The notes beneath the pieces were generated by a model that saw only the letters and a program-made list of their open reading frames with translations, searched no databases and was not told where the DNA came from. DNA of 20,603 nt from a virus, in IMG/VR virus record IMGVR_UViG_3300017763_000270, positions 1 to 20,603 of that record. One strand, written 5' to 3'. The position numbers and the translations under genes were made by a program. Shown in pieces: positions 14,095-20,281 of this stretch (its first letter is position 1; each line of letters opens with the position of its first letter).

Positions 14095-16275
14095 ATTAAT
14101 ACTACAATTGCAAAATTACTAGCCAAAGAAGACATTACTGTTAAAAGCGGTAACTATCAGACTGCATGGTTCGATATTAAAAATAGAGTATTAGGTTTAC
14201 CTGCATGGGATAATGCTACCAAAGACGTAACAGATCTTTTAATAGGTCACGAAGTAGGACATGCATTATATACACCGTTTGAAGGTTGGCATGATTCTCC
14301 AGAGAAATTAGAAGGATGTCCTAGATCATATATTAATGTTGTAGAAGACGCTAGGATTGAGAAAAAAATCAAGAAAGATTATCCTGGTTTAGTTGGTCCA
14401 ATGTCAAGAGGATACAAAAAACTAGTAGCTGATGAATTTTTTGGCGACGTAGATAACATCGATTGGGATAAAGTAAAACTAATTGATAAAATTAATCTTG
14501 AAGCTAAAGTAGGCAATTTGGTAGATGTACCATTTAATGCTGAAGAGCAAAACCTTTATCATAAAACTATGACAACTGAAGAATTTTCAGAAGTACTAGA
14601 TGTTGTTAGAGAAATTCTAGCTTATACGAAAGATAATCAACAGGATCTTATGACTCCTCCGCAAATGCCTGAACCAGACGTAGATGATAACGAAAAAGAA
14701 GATAACGAAGATCCTACATCAATGGGTCACGACGACATGGAGAATGATTATGAAAAAGAAGAAAATACTAGAGATGAACAATCCTCCTCTAATAATGAAG
14801 TTGATAAAGATACAGAAAACACAGAAGAAGAATCAAACGCTTCAACCAATCCTCAACCTGAGCATACCGATGAAGACGTATCAGTCACTGATGAAATTTT
14901 TAGAGCAATGGAAGAATCATTAATACCTGAAACAAGTGATACTACTTACGGAAATTGTATTGGTAAAGAAAAAATCAATAAAGCAGTTATTTTACATAAA
15001 GATCTTATGGATAAAAGAACTGACAGGTTGAATAAAATGATTGAAATTTATAAGGATGATGATTACTATAGTAATAACTACAGCAATGGTGTTCTTACTC
15101 AAAAGATGGAAACAGAGTTTAAAGATTACATAAGAAAGGTAAAGAAATCAATTGTTCCAGCAGTTAAAGAGTTTGAGCAAAGAAAAGCTGCTACGAGATG
15201 GATGCATGCACAAACTGCAAAAACTGGAAGAATTGATGTTAATAAATTGCACAGCTATAGAGTATCAGAAGATATTTTTGCAAAAACTACACATCTAGCA
15301 GACGCAAAAAATCATGGTATGTTTATGTTAGTAGATTATTCTGGATCTATGTGTGATCAATTACATAATGTTTTAGATCAAATTATTCATAGTGTTCATT
15401 TTTGTAAAGCAGTAAATATTCCATTTGAAGTTTATGCATTTACTACTGGAACAGATTATAGAATGAGTGATTATTCTGATGGAGACATTCACATGGATTC
15501 ATTATCTATGCCACAATTAATACATAGTTCTCTAAAGAAAAATGATTTTGAGCAAGCACTAAAGTGGTTATATGCTAGAACAGATTGGGCACGAGGTTCA
15601 TATAATGATTACATAAAGCCAAAAGAAGAAGACTGGGGTTCTACACCACTTAATCAAGCTTTAATTGTTACTCATTCTCTAATTAAAAAGTTTAAATCTA
15701 AGCATCAGTTAGAAAATGTAACACTTTTATCTATTACTGATGGTGATACAAACAGACTTAACATATATGAAGATAGTAGCTTAAATATAAAAAGAGTAAA
15801 TAACACTTCAGCTTACTGGGATGGAAAAACACAAATAACAATAGATGGTAGAAGAGCTCTTCTAAGAGATAGAGGCAGAAATGGAACTGAAGATCTCTAC
15901 ATTAATCTTAAGAAAAGATATGGCGTTAACACAATGGGGTTCTTTGTAGCTAATGGCTCTAAAGAATTAAACCATAAAATTATGGATGCGTATCATAAGA
16001 GTAATGATTGGTATTCATCAGAATTTCAGAAATTTAGAAAATCTAAAATTAAAGAAAATACAAAAAACAGATGTATTGAATTTACCAACGTATTTGGATA
16101 TGATAACTACTATGTTGTAAGAGGCGATAAATTTGGAGTAGATGTTGAAGATTCATTTGAAATATCTGAAACAGCTTCTGATAATCAAATAAGATCAGCA
16201 TTCAAAAAATACTCAAATAATAAGAAAACAAATAAAAATCTGATGACCAAGTTTGGTAAGGCAGTTGCAGTTTAA
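14095..16275 (+). CDS. HExxH metallopeptidase-like and VWA domain protein (CobT-like), apparent AUU start
   Basis: The frame is open from a TGA at 14089 and has no ATG, GTG or TTG until 14401, yet the intervening part clearly encodes protein. ATT at 14095, six bases after AAAAGGAG, is the best start and gives 726 residues (M/I-NTTIAKLLAKEDITV). Residues 52-56 are HEVGH, and VVEDARIE (82-89) could supply a third metal ligand and recalls the 'LEDARVE' segment of bacterial CobT. An acidic, low-complexity linker spans about 190-270. The C-terminal VWA domain has the MIDAS DYSGS (414-418) and TDGDT (548-552). It pairs with the AAA+ ATPase downstream, like CobS-CobT or MoxR-VWA systems that remodel or load metals into partner proteins. 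The substrate is unknown; starting at 14401 would lose the HExxH motif. Confidence 0.85.
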   Translation: MNTTIAKLLAKEDITVKSGNYQTAWFDIKNRVLGLPAWDNATKDVTDLLIGHEVGHALYTPFEGWHDSPEKLEGCPRSYINVVEDARIEKKIKKDYPGLVGPMSRGYKKLVADEFFGDVDNIDWDKVKLIDKINLEAKVGNLVDVPFNAEEQNLYHKTMTTEEFSEVLDVVREILAYTKDNQQDLMTPPQMPEPDVDDNEKEDNEDPTSMGHDDMENDYEKEENTRDEQSSSNNEVDKDTENTEEESNASTNPQPEHTDEDVSVTDEIFRAMEESLIPETSDTTYGNCIGKEKINKAVILHKDLMDKRTDRLNKMIEIYKDDDYYSNNYSNGVLTQKMETEFKDYIRKVKKSIVPAVKEFEQRKAATRWMHAQTAKTGRIDVNKLHSYRVSEDIFAKTTHLADAKNHGMFMLVDYSGSMCDQLHNVLDQIIHSVHFCKAVNIPFEVYAFTTGTDYRMSDYSDGDIHMDSLSMPQLIHSSLKKNDFEQALKWLYARTDWARGSYNDYIKPKEEDWGSTPLNQALIVTHSLIKKFKSKHQLENVTLLSITDGDTNRLNIYEDSSLNIKRVNNTSAYWDGKTQITIDGRRALLRDRGRNGTEDLYINLKKRYGVNTMGFFVANGSKELNHKIMDAYHKSNDWYSSEFQKFRKSKIKENTKNRCIEFTNVFGYDNYYVVRGDKFGVDVEDSFEISETASDNQIRSAFKKYSNNKKTNKNLMTKFGKAVAV

Positions 16276-16276
16276 T

Positions 16277-16305
16277 TGCAAAATAAATGCAGAAAACACT
16301 GTACA
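16277..16305 (+). repeat. 29-base repeat upstream of the CobS-like gene (copy 2)
   Basis: Identical over 29 bases to 14013-14041. It starts only a few bases after the stop of the CobT-like gene and includes the CTGTAC box. The inverted repeat present in copy 1 is reduced here to TGCA/TGCA. Confidence 0.85.
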
Positions 16306-16328
16306 TTTGACTCAAAACCTGTTACAAT
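16299..16328 (+). promoter_or_regulatory. CTGTAC-type early/middle promoter of the CobS-like gene (P4)
   Basis: CTGTAC (16299-16304), 18 bases, TACAAT (16323-16328) with TGT before it. The predicted start is near 16335. TATAAATC (16334-16341), a near-late box, follows in the same relative place as in P3. Confidence 0.83.
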
Positions 16329-16362
16329 ACTACTATAAATCAAAAAAGGAGTGAATTATATT

Positions 16363-17484
16363 ATGATAAACGTGAACACTAAGAACATTTTGGATAAGCT
16401 AATTGAGCAATATCCAGATACTACAATTTTTAGAAAAGCTACAATAGTAGAAATAGCAAAATCTTTAGGTTATACCAAGAAAGATTGGGCACCTTTACTA
16501 GAAACAAAAGGTGAAACCAGAGGTCAATATGATCTATCGGCTGTGATTTTACCAATAAGAGAAGAGCCAATTAAGGATGACACAACCTTAAGTATGCAAT
16601 CAATAGTTAACCAAGAGAGAAACTTCGCATCAGTAGATGATACTTTTGTGCCATGGGGTTTCTTTAAAGATGTAACTAAAGTAATAAAATCAGAAATGTT
16701 TTATCCAATGTACATATCTGGATTATCAGGTAATGGTAAAACTTTCATGGTTGAACAATCATGTGCTAAATTAAACAGAGAGTTTATTAGAGTACAAATT
16801 AATCCAGAAACAGATGAGGACGACTTACTTGGCGGATTTAGACTTATTAACGGAGAAACTGTATTCTCTAAAGGCCCAGTTCTTAAAGCAATGGAAAACG
16901 GTGCAGTATTATTGCTCGATGAAATTGATAGAGCTACAAATAAAATTATGTGTTTACAAGGTATATTGGAAGGTAAGCCAGTCTTGGTTAAAAAGACGGG
17001 TGAAACAATTATTCCGCAACCAGGATTCAACATAATTGCTACGGCTAATACAAAAGGTAAAGGTTCAGATGATGGTAGGTTTACAGCTGCATCAATCATA
17101 GATGAAGCTTTCCTAGAAAGATTTACTATATCAATAGATCAACAATTTCCAGCTAAATCAATTGAAACAAAAATTGTAATTAATCATATGGAAAAGTTTG
17201 GTTCAATTGATAAAGAATTTGCTGAAAAGCTAGTTACTTGGGCAGATATAATCAGAAAGACATTTGCAGATGATGGTGTTGATGAAGTAGTTTCAACGAG
17301 AAGGTTATGCCATATTACACAATCATATGCTATCTTTGGAGATAAGCTAAAAGCAATTGATCTATGTATCTCAAGGTTCGATGATGATACAAAGGAAGCA
17401 TTCCTAGATCTTTACACTAAAGTAGATTCAGGTGCTTTGGATAGCGAAGAACAAGAAATCGAATCAGAGGATAACTATGAGTAA
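16363..17484 (+). CDS. cobS: MoxR/CobS-type AAA+ ATPase
   Basis: This 373-residue AAA+ protein has Walker A GLSGNGKT (120-127), Walker B LLLDEID (D186-E187), the pre-sensor insertion pattern DEDDLLGGF of CobS/MoxR ATPases, sensor 1 IIATANTKG and an arginine-finger region EAFLERF. Marine T4-like phages usually carry it as 'cobS', named after the ATPase subunit of cobaltochelatase; whether it acts in cobalamin synthesis is doubtful without CobN. Its partner is most likely the VWA protein just upstream. GGAG (16348-16351) precedes the ATG by 11 bases; the in-frame GTG at 16351 overlaps the ribosome site and is unlikely. It overlaps the next gene by eight bases. Confidence 0.9.
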   Translation: MINVNTKNILDKLIEQYPDTTIFRKATIVEIAKSLGYTKKDWAPLLETKGETRGQYDLSAVILPIREEPIKDDTTLSMQSIVNQERNFASVDDTFVPWGFFKDVTKVIKSEMFYPMYISGLSGNGKTFMVEQSCAKLNREFIRVQINPETDEDDLLGGFRLINGETVFSKGPVLKAMENGAVLLLDEIDRATNKIMCLQGILEGKPVLVKKTGETIIPQPGFNIIATANTKGKGSDDGRFTAASIIDEAFLERFTISIDQQFPAKSIETKIVINHMEKFGSIDKEFAEKLVTWADIIRKTFADDGVDEVVSTRRLCHITQSYAIFGDKLKAIDLCISRFDDDTKEAFLDLYTKVDSGALDSEEQEIESEDNYE

Positions 17485-17770
17485 AAAAATTAATTATAAG
17501 TTTAATGAAGGAGCTCTAATACAAGAGCTCCAGAATTATATTGATAGCACATATGATAGCCACTATAGCAGAAATAAATTTCAGTCTACTGAGTTTATAA
17601 CTGATTGTGGTCATGGTATGGGCTTTGCAATAGGTAATGTATTGAAATACGCACAAAGGTATGGACGTAAAGGGAAAACTGGAGATGCAAGAAAAGATCT
17701 TCAGAAAGTTTTACACTATGCTATAATTGCACTTTCGATTCATGATAGTGAAAATAAACCTGTACAATGA
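17477..17770 (+). CDS. DUF3310-like small protein
   Basis: This 97-residue protein contains FAIGNVLKYAQRYGRKG and DARKDLQKVLHYAI, the pattern of the phage DUF3310 family (SaV-like, sometimes labelled nucleotide kinase), in which the segment reads 'GNVIKYVxRxGxK...DLxKAxxYL'. The biochemical function of the family is not settled. The ATG at 17477 lies within the end of the AAA+ gene (AACTATGAGTAA), an eight-base overlap that couples translation. No separate promoter is seen, so it belongs to the CobS-like transcript. The gene ends inside the P5 promoter region: its stop codon follows the CTGTAC box by a few bases. Confidence 0.75.
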   Translation: MSKKINYKFNEGALIQELQNYIDSTYDSHYSRNKFQSTEFITDCGHGMGFAIGNVLKYAQRYGRKGKTGDARKDLQKVLHYAIIALSIHDSENKPVQ

Positions 17771-17789
17771 CAGGGACATATGATATAAT
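17760..17789 (+). promoter_or_regulatory. CTGTAC-type early/middle promoter of gene 45 (P5)
   Basis: CTGTAC (17760-17765) overlaps the end of the upstream gene, then 18 bases and TATAAT (17784-17789) with TGA before it. The predicted start is near 17796, and GAGGA (17803-17807) serves the ATG at 17814. Confidence 0.87.
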
Positions 17790-17813
17790 ATATGTATTAA
17801 ATGAGGAAAAGAT

Positions 17814-18485
17814 ATGCAATTAAGTAATGAAACTATAAACGTATTAAAAAACTACGCAACGGTTAATCCAAACGTTGTATTTAAACCTGGTCAAAAATTA
17901 AAGACTATATCGGAAGCCAAAACAATTTTAGCTAATGCAGAAATTGTAGAAGACTTTCCAGTAGAGTTTGGAATTTATGATCTTAACGAATTTCTTTCAG
18001 TGTATGGTCTTATTGATAATCCAACATTAACCTTTGAAGATAAGTCAGTTCTTATCTCTGGTTCTGGACAAAAGGTAAGATACTACTTTGCTGAAACCGA
18101 AATTTTAACACAACCGTCTAAAGACATCACAATGCCTGAGTGCGAACTTGGTATTAGTATTACTAATGACCAACTTAAAGCATTAAAGCAGGCTGGTGCT
18201 GTATTAGGGCATACTGATTTAGCGATTAGTGGCCAAGATGGTACTGTAGTTGCAAAAGTATTTGACGAAAAAGATTCGACTTCAAACACTTTTGAAATGG
18301 AACTCGACAGTGATAACTCATGTAAGGCAAACTTTAACTATGTTGTTAATATGCCAAACCTAAAGTTATTGCCTGGCGATTACTTTGTCAATATTTCTTC
18401 TAAGCTAATTTCCAATTGGACTAACAATGATTATCCAGTTGATTATTTTATAGCTTTAGAGAAATCATCGACATTTGCTGTATAA
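17814..18485 (+). CDS. 45: Sliding clamp gp45
   Basis: This 223-residue protein (T4 gp45 228) forms the trimeric ring that holds the DNA polymerase on DNA and, in T4, activates late transcription through gp33 and gp55. The similarity to T4 gp45 is clear: MQLSNETINVLKNYATVNPNVVFKPGQ (T4: MKLSKDTTALLKNFATINSGIMLKSGQ), VEFGIYDLNEFL (T4: FDVAIYDLNGFL), NFNYVVNMPNLKLLPGDY (T4: FNFIINMANMKMQPGNY) and the end YFIALEKSSTF (T4: YVVALEADSTH). Its stop codon lies inside the late promoter at 18481, so late transcription starts directly behind it. Confidence 0.96.
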   Translation: MQLSNETINVLKNYATVNPNVVFKPGQKLKTISEAKTILANAEIVEDFPVEFGIYDLNEFLSVYGLIDNPTLTFEDKSVLISGSGQKVRYYFAETEILTQPSKDITMPECELGISITNDQLKALKQAGAVLGHTDLAISGQDGTVVAKVFDEKDSTSNTFEMELDSDNSCKANFNYVVNMPNLKLLPGDYFVNISSKLISNWTNNDYPVDYFIALEKSSTFAV

Positions 18486-18488
18486 ATA
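18481..18488 (+). promoter_or_regulatory. T4-type late promoter of the 93-residue gene
   Basis: An exact TATAAATA overlaps the last two codons of gene 45 (the stop is within it). The predicted start near 18494 leaves a leader of about 96 bases with two hairpins before the ATG at 18590. Confidence 0.82.
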
Positions 18489-18501
18489 ATATGGCAGAAG
18501 A

Positions 18502-18562
18502 TATTCTCATATATTATGAGGATAATACGAGAAGATGCCGAGTGGTTCGGGTCTCTCATAAT
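18502..18562 (+). other. Structured late leader with two hairpins and a possible alternative pairing
   Basis: Hairpin A: bases 18502-18511 (TATTCTCATA) pair with 18515-18524 (TATGAGGATA) around a TAT loop, ten pairs including one G-T. Hairpin B: CCGA (18538-18541) with TCGG (18547-18550), with GAGA (18529-18532) and TCTC (18552-18555) as an outer helix. TCTCATA occurs at 18505-18511 and again at 18554-18560, so TATGAG could pair with either copy. The structure sits between the late promoter and the ribosome site at 18576-18583. Confidence 0.55.
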
Positions 18563-18589
18563 TAGTCTACTTTGCAAAGGAGAAATAAA

Positions 18590-18871
18590 ATGGCTGAATT
18601 AGATAGTAAAGTCCTTCCACAGGAAGGCGAACAACCGGAAGCACCTCAGCTTTCGCTTCAAGATATCGCTACATTTGTACAAATCATTGATATGTGCTCA
18701 AAACGTGGTGGTTTCGAAGGGCAAGAGCTAGAGCAAGTTGACGGATTGAGAAACAGAACAGTGGCGTTTTTAAATGCTGCATCTGCTGCTCAAGGTCAAG
18801 AAGCTCCAGAAGGAATGGTCCCAGTGGCCGATGCTATGGATGTTGATGAAGTCGTCGTAGACGGCGAATAA
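18590..18871 (+). CDS. Late 93-residue acidic protein, unknown function
   Basis: The protein has an acidic, Gln/Pro-rich N terminus (residues 1-24), a central helical part (LQDIATFVQIIDMCSKRGGFEGQELEQVDGLRNRTVAFLN) and an acidic C-terminal tail (DVDEVVVDGE). I do not recognise it. It has an excellent ribosome site AAAGGAGA (18576-18583), its own late promoter and its own terminator, so it is a self-contained late unit between the clamp and clamp-loader genes. It is richer in G+C than its neighbours (53 of 120 bases at 18601-18720). This profile suggests high expression late in infection, possibly as a virion component or head-associated protein; that is inference only. The ATG at 18590 is preferred to an upstream in-frame TTG at 18572 that precedes the ribosome site. 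Confidence 0.85.
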   Translation: MAELDSKVLPQEGEQPEAPQLSLQDIATFVQIIDMCSKRGGFEGQELEQVDGLRNRTVAFLNAASAAQGQEAPEGMVPVADAMDVDEVVVDGE

Positions 18872-18876
18872 TACTA

Positions 18877-18903
18877 GGGGGAGCAATTCCCCCTTTTATT
18901 TTT
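18877..18903 (+). terminator. Rho-independent terminator after the 93-residue gene
   Basis: GGGGGA (18877-18882) pairs with TCCCCC (18888-18893) across GCAAT, followed by TTTTATTTTT. It begins five bases after the stop codon. No promoter is visible between it and the next gene. Confidence 0.92.
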
Positions 18904-18916
18904 GAAGGAATATATT

Positions 18917-19180
18917 ATGGAAAAAACAGAACAAACAAAATTACTTGATGCGTTAAAAAAAGGTACCGTTACGGTATCATTCAGAAAACTTGACTCTGGA
19001 GAACTAAGAGTCATGCCTTGTACACTCAATCCTATAGTACTAGAAGCAAATGGTGTTAACACTATATTTAATTATAAAGCAGGAAACATGGAAGCATTTC
19101 CAGTGTGGTCGCTTGATAAAAATGCATGGAGAGCTTTTAGATTAGATACTGTAGAAGGTTGGGAGGTTTTAGGTGAATGA
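18917..19180 (+). CDS. DUF2693-like small protein
   Basis: This 87-residue protein (LLDALKKGTVTVSFRKLDSGELRVMPCTLN...VWSLDKNAWRAFRLDTVEGWEV) has the beta-rich layout 'L..G.v.VtF.K.dG..R.m.cTLn ... v.d..k..wRsFr.d.i' of the DUF2693 family, common in T4-like phages and of unknown role. GAAGGA (18904-18909) precedes the ATG at 18917; an in-frame TTG at 18902 lies in the terminator T-tract and is unlikely. Its last eight bases overlap the start of gene 44, so the two are translationally coupled. Confidence 0.75.
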   Translation: MEKTEQTKLLDALKKGTVTVSFRKLDSGELRVMPCTLNPIVLEANGVNTIFNYKAGNMEAFPVWSLDKNAWRAFRLDTVEGWEVLGE

Positions 19181-20108
19181 ATTTTTATGGGTAGAAAAGT
19201 ATAGACCAAAAACTATAGATGACTGTGTATTACCTGCACACATTAAGAAAACTTTTAAAGATATTGTTAACGGAGGTGAATTACACAATATGCTTTTGAC
19301 TGGCACAGCTGGTCTAGGTAAAACAACAGTTGCTAAAGCTCTATGTAATGAATTGGATTTAGATTTTTTACTAGTAAATGGCTCAGAAGAATCTGGAATT
19401 GATACACTTAGAAATAAAATTAAACAATTCGCTTCGTCGGTCTCACTCCAAGGTGGCTATAAAGTAGTTATCCTCGACGAAGCGGATTACCTTAATCCAC
19501 AATCCACTCAACCAGCTCTTCGTGGTTTTATCGAAGAGTTTAGTGGTAATTGTAGATTTATTTTAACATGTAATTTTAAAAATAGAATTATTGAACCACT
19601 TCACTCTAGATGCTCAGTCGTAGAATTTAATATTCCAAAGAAAGATGCAAACAGATTATGCTCAGTTATGATGAGTCGTCTGATGCTTATTCTTGACGAT
19701 GAAGGTATTAAATACGAAACAAATGTCCTAGCAGAATTAATAATGAAGCACATGCCAGATTGGCGTAGAGTTATAAATGAATTACAGAGATATAGTACAT
19801 CTGGTAGCATAGATTCTGGAATATTAGTTTCATTAAACGACGTATCGGTAAACGAACTAATGAGTTCGCTAAAAATGAAAGACTTTAAAAAAATGAGACA
19901 ATGGGTTACTAATAATATTGATTCAGATCCAGCATCTTTATTTAGAAAAATGTATGACAACATGAACGAATTTGTTGAACCAAATAGTATTCCACAAATG
20001 GTTCTCATACTTGCAGACTATCAATATAAAAATTCATTTGTTGCTGATCACGAGTTAAATTTAGTTGCATGTTGTACAGAAATAATGGCAGGAGTAAAAT
20101 TTAAATGA
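19173..20108 (+). CDS. 44: Clamp-loader ATPase subunit gp44
   Basis: This 311-residue AAA+ protein (T4 gp44 319) forms, with gp62, the pentameric loader that opens the gp45 ring on DNA. The motifs are VEKYRPKTIDDCVLP near the N terminus (T4: EQKYRPSTIDECILP), Walker A GTAGLGKT (44-51), Walker B with DEAD (102-105), and SRC (145-147) with the arginine finger acting across subunits. The start is GTG (MNEFLWVEKYRP), well placed after GGGAGG (19161-19166); the ATG four bases further on is out of frame. It overlaps the preceding gene by eight bases and the next gene by four (ATGA). Confidence 0.96.
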   Translation: MNEFLWVEKYRPKTIDDCVLPAHIKKTFKDIVNGGELHNMLLTGTAGLGKTTVAKALCNELDLDFLLVNGSEESGIDTLRNKIKQFASSVSLQGGYKVVILDEADYLNPQSTQPALRGFIEEFSGNCRFILTCNFKNRIIEPLHSRCSVVEFNIPKKDANRLCSVMMSRLMLILDDEGIKYETNVLAELIMKHMPDWRRVINELQRYSTSGSIDSGILVSLNDVSVNELMSSLKMKDFKKMRQWVTNNIDSDPASLFRKMYDNMNEFVEPNSIPQMVLILADYQYKNSFVADHELNLVACCTEIMAGVKFK

Positions 20109-20281
20109 ATAAATGGCAAATAGTTGAAGTTCATTTTAGTGCATCAACTAAAAAGTTTAGAGTTGTAAGATACGACGATAACACAATTATAAAAGAAGAA
20201 CACACCTTTAATACGCGCGTTGACGCAGAGATGTTTCTTGCACATAAAATATTAGATACACAGGAGGAGTTCGACTTCTAA
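20105..20281 (+). CDS. 58-residue hypothetical protein between gp44 and gp62
   Basis: The frame ATG(20105) to TAA(20281) encodes MNKWQIVEVHFSAS...LDTQEEFDF. It overlaps the gp44 stop as ATGA and the gp62 start as TAATG. Such exact coupling on both sides supports a real gene. It looks like a small alpha/beta protein with an acidic end (DTQEEFDF). I do not recognise a family. Position suggests a role near the clamp loader or simple co-expression with it. The AGGAGGAG site (20262-20269) inside it serves gp62. Confidence 0.75.
   Translation: MNKWQIVEVHFSASTKKFRVVRYDDNTIIKEEHTFNTRVDAEMFLAHKILDTQEEFDF

Noticed and set aside
14401-16275. Start of the CobT-like gene at the ATG of 14401
   Set aside because: No ribosome site precedes it, it removes the HEVGH-containing domain that is plainly coded upstream, and the promoter and AAAAGGAG point to 14095.
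18535-18562. tRNA-like fragment (GCCGAGTGGTT resembles a Ser/Leu tRNA D-arm)
   Set aside because: No acceptor stem, anticodon arm or T-arm follows; the gene's ribosome site begins within about 15 bases.
18491-18565. A 24-codon frame (MAEDILIYYEDNTRR...) directly after the late promoter
   Set aside because: The predicted late start near 18494 is downstream of its ATG, there is no ribosome site, and the stretch is better explained as a structured leader.
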